A DNA stretch of 64,000 nt from Prostheceraeus crozeri. Lineage: Eukaryota; Platyhelminthes; Polycladida; Euryleptidae. A program made the translations under genes and the position numbers. The notes beneath the pieces were generated by a model that made no database searches, was not told the origin of the DNA, and saw only the letters and a list, made by a program, of their open reading frames with translations. Of this stretch, positions 11,706 to 20,895 are shown piece after piece. Location: contig CAJQUW010001433.1 of the NCBI GenBank assembly GCA_907163375.1, positions 1-64,000 on the forward strand. Direction: 5' to 3'. Numbering within the stretch: position 1 is the stretch's first letter; every line of letters begins with the position of its first letter.

Positions 11706-14262
11706 GATCAGGTCGTGGGCGAAAATGAAGTTTTAAATAAGAACGTCCAAATTTCATGGGAATGTAATCCCCATCATCTCCACGAATTTGAACTTCAATT
11801 TGATCAATCACTTTACTACTGAGGGGGTAGTAATCCACCGATGGAATGTCAATGGCAATCATTTCACCAAAATGGGATTTGCGTTCAATTGGAACCATTT
11901 TTAATACACGTGCTTCCGTATCTCCAATGGAAGTTGCTGCCACAATATTACAGTAGATGATGATATTGTAGGTATTGGGGACAATGTCTATGGGGTAAGT
12001 GGTTTGATAATGGGAATGTGGACCGAAATAAGTACGTGATAAATTCAATTTGTACCCTAAACATTGTCCAAAATCAATATAGGTGTTTCGTCCTGTGTGA
12101 ATGGAAAAGAAATGTTCATCTGTTAAACGTAATGTAATGTCAGTCCATTCCGTTAAGAATAATTGGATGTGATTAATTAATCCCGTAATGCTATATGCAC
12201 CTTTAGGAATGGTTATGGTTTGAAATGGGGTGTAAAAGTTCATTCCTTCTGCACGCACAATACTATCATCCAAGGGTTTCATATTTGTACGATACATATG
12301 TAACAGAGGGCGGGTATTAAAATCCATTTGTAGACGCACCTTTTTCAACGTTTTCTTATCACGTGGACGAATGCGTAAAATGCTACCCTCTGTCAAATAG
12401 TACATGTTCCGCTGATAGGAATGTAGACCATGGGTAAGACACCCTTTGATACCCAAAGCGTTCACTCCATCTTGAGAATACCACCCTATTGCTTCCAAAG
12501 GGGGTTTTTGTTCCTCTATATAATCATGTATCCAGAATTCTCCAGGCTTAGTTGTGTATTTGGAGATGAATTTACTGATGAGATAATCAGACTGACGATA
12601 TGCTTCCATCCCAAATAAATATTGTTGTAGATACTGATTCCCACTGGATCCTTCACTCCAATCCTTTGTATGAACTTTTTTAAAATAACGTTGCCCCTCT
12701 TCTTTCTGCCATGGATACTGGGTCTGTGGAATGGTGGTATAATCTGTATATGTGTCTGGTAAGGTATAATCCCACAAGGCATTAATATGAAGGACCATTC
12801 CATGTGTAAAAGATGATGGGTAGTTTGTCACATTCGCATATTCCATACTGTACTTGAATAGAGGGTCTGTTAATACACCCATGGTTAAAGTGGAGGTGGG
12901 TGGCATTTGAAATTCCAAACGATAGAAGATGGTGCTGGCACTGTATCGAATCCAAAACATGCGACTGTTGGGATTCCCTTTATTAATAGCATACACAAGA
13001 GATTGGAGTGTATAAATTCCTTTGGGAATGGTATAGATGATGGGGGATACTACATTGGGGTCTGTATGATAATAGGTGATGGAGAGAGGTTCTGGGAGAT
13101 GGAATACATTCAATGTTTCATACGGGTTATCCTCTTCATCCACCCATCCTTTCATCCGTTCCAATTGAGCCTTCATGTCTGATGGTGGACGTTGGAGAAT
13201 ATCTTTCACCAAATATAAGGGGGTGATGGGGATGGGTAGTGTAAAGTGGAACTCCTTATATTGAAGAATAGGGGCCGTTATTTCAATGTCTGGTAATGTT
13301 TTCCATACACGTTCCTTTGTCACCAATTGTTGACCTATATGTTTTTGCACTGTGGTCACTGTGTAGGTGCTACACGTGATTGGACGCATAGGTTGAAAAC
13401 CATCCCGCTTCCAATACACAGACTGAGTTGATGTGAGAGGGGTGTGATACTGTCCTTTATCCAATATCTGTTCTTGTACATGACCTACCCCCAACCAACG
13501 AATCTTCCGGTAGGTTTGAATCTTTGCAGTCTCATCAATATAACTCGTATATAAACCTTCATTATAAGATTTGATGGATGGGGGTGGTGGAAACGTACCC
13601 TGCCACAATCCAGACAGTTCATTGATATTCAATCGTTTGGCAATTTGTGATGTATTTTCAAATTGAATGAATATGGGGTAATAGTCATGGAGTGTATCAT
13701 CGTCATCACTCCCCCAATTAACATGAATGGAAAGGGAGAGCCCTCCTTTACACACCAGTAAGGTGGCAATGTAAGGGTACGCCTTCATGATAGAAGTGGT
13801 ATGGCGTGACCGGTAGGATACATTCTTCACAACAATGTGGAAACATTGATCTTTATAAAAGACACGGTCTATATATTGGGGTAGGGTGTAGAAACCACTA
13901 GGGATAGTAATTTCCTTTGTTACATAGAACCCCAGGATGGCGTAAAAACCCATCACAACACGTTCTTCTTTTTTAACATGAATGAGAAGGGAATCCTGTT
14001 CTACCAAGGTTTCAAGATCTTTTTTCCATTGACTCTTTAATTCTTCATCCTTCAATGCATTATACTGTGTGATAATTGAGGTAAGGTGGGTAATGTAGTC
14101 AGGAAGGGGGCGAATACGACGGAAATCAAAATGGGTAAACAACCGATACTTGTATTGGATAGATGTTGGGATGGTGATGGAACCGCGTTCGTACACAATA
14201 TCCTGGTTTGATGCAAGTGTATTAGAGGATGAGGTTTTGGGGGTAAATAACGTGCGTGTCAT
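11701..14262 (-). CDS. Spike-like protein, C-terminal half (paralogue of the collagen-shaft protein)
   Basis: The 854-residue product is beta-rich. It has several copies of a module: ITIPSGFYTLPQYIDRVF, YTIPKGIYTLQSLVYAIN and ITIPKGAYSITGLINHIQ. It ends like the collagen-shaft protein (YNIIIYCNIV, LKMVPI, then IPMKFGRSYLKLHFR). It lacks the N-terminal WEVGV module, which is in the adjacent 475-aa gene. No core promoter motif is found at the expected distance from ATG 14262. The frame stays open back to 14406, ending at the stop of the upstream gene. I read the two genes as halves of one ancestral spike gene. A genuine split into two subunits is the alternative. Confidence 0.7.
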   Translation of the reverse strand: MTRTLFTPKTSSSNTLASNQDIVYERGSITIPTSIQYKYRLFTHFDFRRIRPLPDYITHLTSIITQYNALKDEELKSQWKKDLETLVEQDSLLIHVKKEERVVMGFYAILGFYVTKEITIPSGFYTLPQYIDRVFYKDQCFHIVVKNVSYRSRHTTSIMKAYPYIATLLVCKGGLSLSIHVNWGSDDDDTLHDYYPIFIQFENTSQIAKRLNINELSGLWQGTFPPPPSIKSYNEGLYTSYIDETAKIQTYRKIRWLGVGHVQEQILDKGQYHTPLTSTQSVYWKRDGFQPMRPITCSTYTVTTVQKHIGQQLVTKERVWKTLPDIEITAPILQYKEFHFTLPIPITPLYLVKDILQRPPSDMKAQLERMKGWVDEEDNPYETLNVFHLPEPLSITYYHTDPNVVSPIIYTIPKGIYTLQSLVYAINKGNPNSRMFWIRYSASTIFYRLEFQMPPTSTLTMGVLTDPLFKYSMEYANVTNYPSSFTHGMVLHINALWDYTLPDTYTDYTTIPQTQYPWQKEEGQRYFKKVHTKDWSEGSSGNQYLQQYLFGMEAYRQSDYLISKFISKYTTKPGEFWIHDYIEEQKPPLEAIGWYSQDGVNALGIKGCLTHGLHSYQRNMYYLTEGSILRIRPRDKKTLKKVRLQMDFNTRPLLHMYRTNMKPLDDSIVRAEGMNFYTPFQTITIPKGAYSITGLINHIQLFLTEWTDITLRLTDEHFFSIHTGRNTYIDFGQCLGYKLNLSRTYFGPHSHYQTTYPIDIVPNTYNIIIYCNIVAATSIGDTEARVLKMVPIERKSHFGEMIAIDIPSVDYYPLSSKVIDQIEVQIRGDDGDYIPMKFGRSYLKLHFRPRPDQ

Positions 14263-14402
14263 TTCCACCAAGGCTGCACGATCTTTACTCGCTTGGACTG
14301 TACTGGTATTGTAGGTGTGTACTGCATCATTACGCAGGATAGGTGGAAGTTTTGTTTTTAAGGTATCAGAATATAGTTTGTTGTATATTTTTGTATGTTT
14401 TT

Positions 14403-15827
14403 TTATCTATTCGTCGGCTGATTTGAAGGTTGTTTGTCTTTAGGGAAATAATGGAGGATGGTTTTATAACGAGTAGCTACCATTTCACCATCTTTTGGAG
14501 TGAATTGAGTATCACGTCGTAAATTGAACCATGTAGTAAATGGGAGCTTATTCCCCAACACTTTTTGAAGATGTTGTAGAGTGGTGATGAGGTGTCGCAA
14601 GTAGGCCAGTTTGATATTATAAGTATACTGCACCTGTTGGGCTTTGTCTGTAATGATGGTACCTACCACCATACCTGTGATTATATGACCACCACTTATT
14701 CCATTCTTCACTGGACGTGTGATCAAATCAGATGGGAGGGAAATATCCAATGTTTTGGCCAAATCCACCACGATATTATACTCCTTGTCATAGAGCTTGA
14801 TCAATTTATTGATATCATCATAAATAGGAGATTTTCCATATTGTGCACCAGGCATTCGTAAATAGATTGGGAGAAATGGTGTTTCCAGAGGGTGGCATCC
14901 ATATAGATTGATGGGGGTGGTGACTTCCACATGGGTCTGATGACACATACTGGTGAGGAGTTGATAATCTATCGCCACGAGGGCTGTATTCTGTATAGGT
15001 TGTATTTGAAATTGGATTTCATCCTCTGTATGCATTATAAGTTTACCCACCCCTGACCATTCCAACCATTGGAGGAGATCTTCCAGAGGCATGTCCTGTT
15101 GTGCATACTCTCGGTGATAGTGTTTGAGGAAGGTGCAGCGATGGAGGGGGATGACTTTAAACCAATAATCTGTATATGAACCGACCGTATGATTGATAAA
15201 CTGTTTATAATGTGTAGATACACGGGTTTGAATAAAGGTGGATTGATTTGGGGAGAGATGGTAGACACATTGGTTTAAAAAGAAAGACATGGCCAATGCT
15301 GGAGAAAATACAAGAACGTAATGGAAAGTGGTATACTCCTTCACTTGATACATGGACACAGGTACCACTTCTATATGATACACATCACGTTCTGTAAATC
15401 CATCTCCACCCATGTACAGAATGGAGCGGCTGGTGTTGATAGTCATCATTTGGGTTTGGACACGGTTCAAATATTGTTGTAAGGCGTCAATCGGTGCCAT
15501 CTCCAGCCATTGTGCGTTGGACTCGTAAATGATGTGCTGTGTGACTTTGTCCGTTCCCTCCATCGTATAATAGGGGAGAAACGTGTTCAAGGTTGATTTA
15601 TGTCCCACATCTGACGTCTTACCCACTGTGATGGTGCATGGCTCCGTCACTGTATCAATAGTGTTCACATACCCAAAAGCAGACACACCTACTTCCCATT
15701 GTTCATGCAACGGTAGTTGAAAAGGTAGGTTGTAATTGGTAAAATAATGATTTGCTTTATTGTCAAAGGCATCATTCCTAACATTGCTGAGTAGGAGTAA
15801 TGAAAAGTCAGACTTCTTCTCCCCCAT
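14403..15827 (-). CDS. Spike-like protein, N-terminal half
   Basis: The 474-residue product begins with a module shared with the collagen-shaft protein: NHYFTNYNLPFQLPLHEQWEVGVSAFGY. It has no collagen repeats and lacks the LRMVPI...LHFR end, which is encoded by the next gene downstream. The start is ATG 15827, 31 nt from CTAGGTAA; the frame extends one codon further only by a GTG. The stop TAA lies beside an A7 run. Frames of this gene and of the downstream gene meet within four bases, consistent with one indel having split a gene of about 1.37 kilo-residues. The likely role is virion surface structure (inferred). Confidence 0.7.
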   Translation of the reverse strand: MGEKKSDFSLLLLSNVRNDAFDNKANHYFTNYNLPFQLPLHEQWEVGVSAFGYVNTIDTVTEPCTITVGKTSDVGHKSTLNTFLPYYTMEGTDKVTQHIIYESNAQWLEMAPIDALQQYLNRVQTQMMTINTSRSILYMGGDGFTERDVYHIEVVPVSMYQVKEYTTFHYVLVFSPALAMSFFLNQCVYHLSPNQSTFIQTRVSTHYKQFINHTVGSYTDYWFKVIPLHRCTFLKHYHREYAQQDMPLEDLLQWLEWSGVGKLIMHTEDEIQFQIQPIQNTALVAIDYQLLTSMCHQTHVEVTTPINLYGCHPLETPFLPIYLRMPGAQYGKSPIYDDINKLIKLYDKEYNIVVDLAKTLDISLPSDLITRPVKNGISGGHIITGMVVGTIITDKAQQVQYTYNIKLAYLRHLITTLQHLQKVLGNKLPFTTWFNLRRDTQFTPKDGEMVATRYKTILHYFPKDKQPSNQPTNR

Positions 15828-15841
15828 CACTCCTTATTTGC

Positions 15842-16948
15842 TCAATACTGGCGATGGTTACCTAGAGGTTGGATATCACTGTCCTTCACCCATGAGTTCA
15901 TAGAGGATGGATAACCTTGCCAGTGCACGAGATGTTCCCGTTGACCATTACGTGTACGTGTACGTAGAACTTGATCCACTTGATAGATTTCCTCATCCCG
16001 TCGCACTACTTGTAATTCCTGTGCATAAAATGCGCCACGAATGGGTTCCCCTGCTAAATCCACGAGAGAGTACATACGTGTCCCATAGGGATCTTTCCGT
16101 ATACTTTGAATACGAAACTCTTCCGTTGACCAATTCGCTTCATACCCCCGCCCAAACGTTCCCTTATCACGAGAGATACGGACTCGTGCCCCCACTTTGA
16201 GGTTACTGTGTGGACGTTGGGGACGTTTCAATTGGGGATAGTTTTGTCGAGCCCGTTTCTGTTGATGTTGAAGGATTGTACCAATATCCTGTGATGTGAC
16301 TTCATTGGGGATTTTCTGGGTTGTGGAATGACGTGTGTTATTATACGCCATCATCACGTCTGGGAGGTAATCAATCCAATTCTGGGCATTGGTGGCTGTG
16401 AAAATACGTTCTAATTTATCTTTAATGGTACGATTCAAACGTTCCACATGTGCACATTTATAAGGGCTATAAATAGAGAAATGTTCAATATTCTCCTTCT
16501 TCAATACTTTATCCACCTTGGTATTATAAAATTCACGACCTTGATCCGTTTGGAGACGTTGTGGGGGAGGGATGGTTTTAAACACCTTCTCCAGAATTCC
16601 CGCCACTTCCTCTGCACTTTTCGTTTTCAAAGGAAACGCCCATGCTTTGCGGGAGAAAATATCCATGAGCATGAGGATGTATTTATACTGGCGGTTAGAG
16701 GCGGCATACTTCTGATAGTCCACAATATCCGCTTGGAACTGGATGCGTGGGCCACTCACGCGATACGGGTGTAGAGGGCGGATACGGTTCCGCTTCTGTC
16801 GATGAAGTGTATATGTTGGTTGGGATTGAAGCCAATGACGGACACGTGCGGGGCTCAGGCCGGATGCAGCAGCTAAAGCAGCGACGGAACCGTACCCAGC
16901 AGGATGCTTGCTGTCGTAGTAGATGGCTTTTAACCTTTCTTCCGCCAT
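15842..16948 (-). CDS. int: Polinton integrase: rve catalytic core plus chromodomain
   Basis: The 368-residue protein begins with the usual Polinton N-terminus (LKAIYYDSKHPAGYGS, then a YTLHR block). The catalytic residues are D74 (QADIVDY), D135 (QTDQGREF) and E169 (CAHVERLNRT). The second Asp and the Glu are separated by 33 residues instead of 35. A C-terminal chromodomain is clear (YQVDQVLRTRTRNGQREHLVHWQGYPSSMNSW, paraphrased as residues about 316-358). It inserts the linear element into host DNA, and the chromodomain may steer it to marked chromatin. The start is ATG 16948; the preceding codon is GTG. All catalytic residues are present. Confidence 0.94.
   Translation of the reverse strand: MAEERLKAIYYDSKHPAGYGSVAALAAASGLSPARVRHWLQSQPTYTLHRQKRNRIRPLHPYRVSGPRIQFQADIVDYQKYAASNRQYKYILMLMDIFSRKAWAFPLKTKSAEEVAGILEKVFKTIPPPQRLQTDQGREFYNTKVDKVLKKENIEHFSIYSPYKCAHVERLNRTIKDKLERIFTATNAQNWIDYLPDVMMAYNNTRHSTTQKIPNEVTSQDIGTILQHQQKRARQNYPQLKRPQRPHSNLKVGARVRISRDKGTFGRGYEANWSTEEFRIQSIRKDPYGTRMYSLVDLAGEPIRGAFYAQELQVVRRDEEIYQVDQVLRTRTRNGQREHLVHWQGYPSSMNSWVKDSDIQPLGNHRQY
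15858..15865 (-). promoter_or_regulatory. CTAGGTAA core motif of the 474-aa spike-half gene
   Basis: CTAGGTAA ends 31 nt before ATG 15827 and lies inside the last codons of the integrase gene. Confidence 0.5.
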
Positions 16949-17108
16949 CACAACTATCCTTAGGTACAGGTCTACTTGGTATAATATGGTTCACATTATG
17001 ATGGGCACAACAATTCATGGTGAATTGGACATGAGTTTCCCCATCCTCATCTGCCATCGCCGTTGTACAGGAGGTGCACAAACGTTGAAAGAGATGAGCT
17101 GTCATCAT
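16695..17108 (-). CDS. Small Cys/His-rich ORF upstream of and overlapping integrase
   Basis: An open frame from ATG 17108 begins MMTAHLFQRLCTSC and contains C-x2-C, then a CC-x-HH cluster about 20 residues later, as in a small zinc-binding domain. TATACGTAG at 17132-17140 lies 24 nt upstream and overlaps the ATPase stop codon, which supports real transcription start here. Only the first 53 residues or so are outside the integrase gene; the remaining part overlaps integrase in another frame and may be a read-through shadow. No function is recognised. Confidence 0.4.
   Translation of the reverse strand: MMTAHLFQRLCTSCTTAMADEDGETHVQFTMNCCAHHNVNHIIPSRPVPKDSCDGGRKVKSHLLRQQASCWVRFRRCFSCCIRPEPRTCPSLASIPTNIYTSSTEAEPYPPSTPVSREWPTHPVPSGYCGLSEVCRL
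16971..16990 (-). promoter_or_regulatory. Weak core motif of the integrase gene
   Basis: On the - strand TATTATACC and then CCAAGTAGA lie 24-40 nt before ATG 16948. They resemble both promoter classes of the element but match neither well. Confidence 0.3.
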
Positions 17109-17131
17109 TAGCACATGTTTCCATCCATAGT

Positions 17132-17140
17132 CTACGTATA
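17132..17140 (-). promoter_or_regulatory. TATACGTAG core motif
   Basis: The motif overlaps the TAG stop of the ATPase gene and sits 24-32 nt before ATG 17108. Confidence 0.4.
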
Positions 17141-18376
17141 ATGATCATACATCGCTTGTAGGGGGGAACGTCTACGTGAAGAGCGTCCCGTCACATCTTT
17201 AACATTCCCACGCCTAGGGCGTGTATTTTCTTTATCAACCTCACGCATGCGCGTACGTGTTGTGCGTGTACGTCCACGTGTCACACCACGACCAACCCCA
17301 GAGGTTGCAGGAGGGGGTGTAGCAGGAGGGGGTGTAGCAGGAGGGGGTATGGTTGTTGGAGTGACATGCTCATCACTGTTCTTGCGGTCGGATTTAACCC
17401 CCTCTATATGTGGTCGAGGGAGGGGGGTTAAGGCCGTATTCATACCAAATAGTTTATTACGCAATTGCTGGAAGTGGATTAGTTTGGCGTGCCATGCACG
17501 GATCGTTTCCATGCTGGGTTTTGAGCGAATAATATCCCGCGCCACTTCTCTTGCATACTGAGGGTAGGGTTGAACCATATCATCTATTTTCTCATTTTCC
17601 AACGTATGTTGAAGTAACGCTGTTTGAGGATTGGAGGTGGCCCCTCCCGTTTGTCCCCCTGCCTGTTTCTCTTCACATGCTCTGTACATGGCAGGGGTCA
17701 CAACTATCATTTTACTGAAATCCATTTTGTTTCGGTGGGGGTGTTTCGTTAACTTAAATACAATCATGGGGGGTTCAAATAATTTTGTACGTAAACGGTA
17801 TTCCATCGGTGTGCTGGTCGTAAAGTCAACAAACAAATAGGCGTAGCTACCATACTCTCGCATCAAAGTGGCGAGAATATCATGGATGACATGGGTATTT
17901 CCTGCTGGGAGCATGCGGGATAGGAATTGACTCGTCTGCTGCTGATTGCGTGGATTAGGGAAAAGGACCATATAGTGGACATTATTATTACGCATCCGCT
18001 GCTCCTTATCTCCATACAGATATTGGGTAATTTGAATGGCAAAGAAGCCTTTATGATGAGAACCACGTAGAAAAAGGGTGGTAATTCCTTCATGTTTCGC
18101 ACTCTCCTGTTGCAGATCGTCCAAAATCACAATATCATTCTGTCCCAATTGATCTAAATCATCGTGCGTGGGGACCCCCAATTTCATCTGAATGTCCAAC
18201 TCCTTTAATTTATCATGAAAAGGACTCTCTATTCCATAAAACCACCATATTTTACGGATGGGATGTTTAAATAACCCATCTTTATGCTTCAATAAATTTA
18301 AGACAAAGGTGGATTTCCCTGATTTACTCGGTCCACACACGATCATAGAAGAGTCATTTTCCAGACGAAAGTCCAT
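17132..18376 (-). CDS. atp: FtsK/HerA-type genome packaging ATPase
   Basis: The 414-residue protein has Walker A GPSKSGKS at 15-22 and Walker B DIVILDDL with D86-D87. A GSHHKG...QYLYGD block follows, where sensor residues are expected. The first 200 residues match the A32-like packaging ATPases of Polintons, which pump DNA into the capsid. The C-terminal 200 residues are extra: an alpha-helical part, three PPPAT repeats, then an Arg-rich tail (GVGRGVTRGRTRTTRTR). The tail is unusual for the family and could bind DNA or the capsid portal. The start ATG is 35 nt from TTTACGTAA. Confidence 0.9.
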   Translation of the reverse strand: MDFRLENDSSMIVCGPSKSGKSTFVLNLLKHKDGLFKHPIRKIWWFYGIESPFHDKLKELDIQMKLGVPTHDDLDQLGQNDIVILDDLQQESAKHEGITTLFLRGSHHKGFFAIQITQYLYGDKEQRMRNNNVHYMVLFPNPRNQQQTSQFLSRMLPAGNTHVIHDILATLMREYGSYAYLFVDFTTSTPMEYRLRTKLFEPPMIVFKLTKHPHRNKMDFSKMIVVTPAMYRACEEKQAGGQTGGATSNPQTALLQHTLENEKIDDMVQPYPQYAREVARDIIRSKPSMETIRAWHAKLIHFQQLRNKLFGMNTALTPLPRPHIEGVKSDRKNSDEHVTPTTIPPPATPPPATPPPATSGVGRGVTRGRTRTTRTRMREVDKENTRPRRGNVKDVTGRSSRRRSPLQAMYDHYT

Positions 18377-18410
18377 GTTTTAAAACAATAAGTCCATGAA
18401 TCATACTTTA

Positions 18411-18419
18411 TTACGTAAA
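18411..18419 (-). promoter_or_regulatory. TTTACGTAA core motif of the ATPase gene
   Basis: TTTACGTAA, a variant of the TTTANGTAA class, ends 35 nt before ATG 18376. Confidence 0.5.
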
Positions 18420-18430
18420 CACAAAAACAA

Positions 18431-20563
18431 TTACATTTCACTATATTCAGGAATCAGTGTAATGTCAATGTCAAAGGCAAGCCAGTCAATCACACCATTC
18501 TTTATATAGATGGGATACTCATCTGTGGTCACGCGTTCTCGGAGTTCTGTATATTGATTTGGACAAATATCTGCAATAGGATGGATATTGAAGCGATGGA
18601 TTTGTTGATGCCAATCCGCTCCTTTCAATGATGCGAGACGTTTCATGGCACTAAGAACAAAAGCGCGGTACAATGGTTTGAAACGTGCATCATAACTACC
18701 CACTCCTTTGTCACCATCCACTTCTATTCCATGCAATCCTTTTAGACCATGGCGTAAGATTTCCATTACATCTTGAATCCGCTTCTTCATATGACATACG
18801 GCATGTGCAGCGTAAATTGTAGGGGTTAATGTTTTGAGTGCATCACTGAAATGTTCATTACGGAAGCAATCACTTTCCAGACGTTGAAGTAATGGAAGAA
18901 GTTTCACTTGTACATGAGATGAGGCAAGGTATGTATTCACATCGTCATACAACTGTTTATCCGTATAATTAGGGGGGTGAGGTATATCTGTATCCGTGTA
19001 CAAATAAGCACAGACATTGTACACCTTTTGGTACACTTTATGGTTTGCTTCCAAACGTCGCAAGACTTGTTGCATTCCACGTACTATAAAATACTCTTCA
19101 ATCATATCACTATGTCGTCCTTCTTTCTTACCATTTTGTATCCAATCCCCTGAACTCGCCTTCAACATCTCATAAAATCGTTTGAGGTACATGTCCCGTA
19201 CCGTCACATTTTCTACCACACGTCCTTGATATTGACGTAGCATATAAAGTTCCTCCACGATTTGTTTGAGGATTTGAATATAGATGAGACGGTTCATTTC
19301 ACAACGCTCCTCTTCCATTTCATCTTCATTGGTGGGTTGAGCTCTTGCAAAATTACTGTATTTTTTCAATAATTCCATTAATTGGTTTAGTATATGTTTC
19401 AAGCTGTGGATAGGAGATTTCTCATAAATGGGTCGCACATCCTTGTCAATAAATGAATGGTCCATATGTTTTGTGGGGTTTATAAACGTGTATAGACACA
19501 GTAATTGTTTCTCCACATCGGCTACCACATTCTCCACATGTTGCTTTTTCCAATCCTGTGCCTGTTCAATATCCATCTTTAAGCGTTTCTTCCGTTTTAT
19601 GGGTTTTACAATGAGGGCTGGTGGGGGTGATGTTGGAGGTGTTGGAGGTGTTTGTGGTAAAGTATTCTCCACCTTATCCACTAAAGCACACATTTCCTCT
19701 TCTTCCACTTCTGTCATCTGTTCCATGGCTTCAATATGATGGTGATACAGTACTTGTTTCACACTGCAACAAAGTCGGAACCGTTGTTTCTCATCATCAC
19801 GATAAACACCTGTGATTTGGAATGTACAGCTGAGACGAATTACACTCCCCTTCTCCTTGTATGTTCCATCCATATGCGTCAACGTTTCCCAAATCTTATT
19901 TAAGGCATACAAAGACTTCAATTCAAACTGTCGTTCCCCCATGGTGAAGATGGGTGTTGGTGATGAATGAGGTGGACGACATAATTTGACATAGATCCCC
20001 TTATTCGCTTCCGCTGTCGCACCATCACGCACAATGGTATCCATATGATAATGTGGCCAAGAACTTTGTCCAATCAATTGACCCATTAATTGTTCCAATA
20101 ACACCAAGTCTTCTGCCACTTGATTGGAAAGACGGATACGTGTATCGAACGCACCTTCTACATACTCATTTTGCTTCGTCAATCCATACCACATAGAACT
20201 CCCACTGTTGAAAATTAATCGCGCTTCAAGTGCTTTATCCTCCCAGTGAGTAAATTCACGTGGCCAACAATCATAATTCTCCACTCGAATTGCATGAAAA
20301 TTAGGAATATCAGTACTGGGATTTGCTAATTTCACCATGGCAATAGGAAGATGTCGTAGATTGGTATATGGTCGTTTTGACCACTCTACTCTCCGTGTTG
20401 CGTGGAGGGTGCTGTTGAAGAACCCCTTCACAGTGTCATTGACCACAGTGGGTAAACGTCGTCGTTGCGGCTTTGTTTTCTTCACATCTCCAGCCTGAAT
20501 TTTGGCTGGAGGTGCTACTTCATCGTCCAAGAGGATAACACGCTTACGTCCGTCCAAACTCAT
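18431..20563 (-). CDS. Large unknown protein, possible replication/ssDNA-binding protein
   Basis: The product has about 710 residues. I chose ATG 20563 because a TATA box (20591-20600) lies inside the longer open frame, which therefore cannot all be coding. The N-terminal half is mixed alpha/beta and contains KGSVIRLSCTFQITGVYR...FRLCCSVKQVLYH, a strand pattern that could be an OB fold. A Pro-rich linker with a nuclear-type basic patch (PIKRKKRLKMD) follows, then a long helical C-terminal half. I do not recognise the family. Linear viruses with protein priming need an ssDNA-binding protein and none other is evident here, so that role is a guess. Confidence 0.6.
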   Translation of the reverse strand: MSLDGRKRVILLDDEVAPPAKIQAGDVKKTKPQRRRLPTVVNDTVKGFFNSTLHATRRVEWSKRPYTNLRHLPIAMVKLANPSTDIPNFHAIRVENYDCWPREFTHWEDKALEARLIFNSGSSMWYGLTKQNEYVEGAFDTRIRLSNQVAEDLVLLEQLMGQLIGQSSWPHYHMDTIVRDGATAEANKGIYVKLCRPPHSSPTPIFTMGERQFELKSLYALNKIWETLTHMDGTYKEKGSVIRLSCTFQITGVYRDDEKQRFRLCCSVKQVLYHHHIEAMEQMTEVEEEEMCALVDKVENTLPQTPPTPPTSPPPALIVKPIKRKKRLKMDIEQAQDWKKQHVENVVADVEKQLLCLYTFINPTKHMDHSFIDKDVRPIYEKSPIHSLKHILNQLMELLKKYSNFARAQPTNEDEMEEERCEMNRLIYIQILKQIVEELYMLRQYQGRVVENVTVRDMYLKRFYEMLKASSGDWIQNGKKEGRHSDMIEEYFIVRGMQQVLRRLEANHKVYQKVYNVCAYLYTDTDIPHPPNYTDKQLYDDVNTYLASSHVQVKLLPLLQRLESDCFRNEHFSDALKTLTPTIYAAHAVCHMKKRIQDVMEILRHGLKGLHGIEVDGDKGVGSYDARFKPLYRAFVLSAMKRLASLKGADWHQQIHRFNIHPIADICPNQYTELRERVTTDEYPIYIKNGVIDWLAFDIDITLIPEYSEM

Positions 20564-20590
20564 GTTTGTCTCTACACTGATTCCACATCC

Positions 20591-20600
20591 TTTTATATAA
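20591..20600 (-). promoter_or_regulatory. TATA box of the 711-aa gene
   Basis: TTATATAAAA on the - strand ends 28 nt before ATG 20563. Confidence 0.6.
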
Positions 20601-20603
20601 TGT

Positions 20604-20861
20604 TTAAACAGGTGACTGTTGTGCATTCAGTCCTATACCATGCACCGTTCCCACAAGTCGTCTACGGTGCTTGACTATTTTTCTACCACACAGTCCCATA
20701 TTCATTACAAAGATGATGATGATGATAATTTGCACAATAGCGGTAATCCACGTGTCTGGAACGTCAATAGTAGGTAGTTTGCAGCTACAGGGAGAGCATG
20801 GCATACAATCTGTTGTATTCCATGTCCGATGATGATAGAGATGTTGAATTCTGGGCGACAT
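20604..20861 (-). CDS. Small single-pass membrane protein
   Basis: The 85-residue protein has a Cys-rich N-terminal part (CMPCSPCSCKLP), one hydrophobic segment (residues about 37-57, WITAIVQIIIIIIFVMNMG) and a basic tail (GRKIVKHRRRL). The charge pattern suggests the N-terminus faces the lumen or outside. It lies between two genes, has its own TATA box at 20896-20904 (36 nt upstream), and its end overlaps the next gene's promoter region. No family is recognised. It could act in membrane interaction or exit. Confidence 0.6.
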   Translation of the reverse strand: MSPRIQHLYHHRTWNTTDCMPCSPCSCKLPTIDVPDTWITAIVQIIIIIIFVMNMGLCGRKIVKHRRRLVGTVHGIGLNAQQSPV

Positions 20862-20895
20862 GTCACAACACTGATAGTGAAGTGAATATTCTTCT

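Noticed and set aside
14400..14410. Programmed -1 frameshift at the A7 run between spike halves
   Set aside because: The zero-frame stop codon comes before the slippery sequence, so ribosomes would terminate first.
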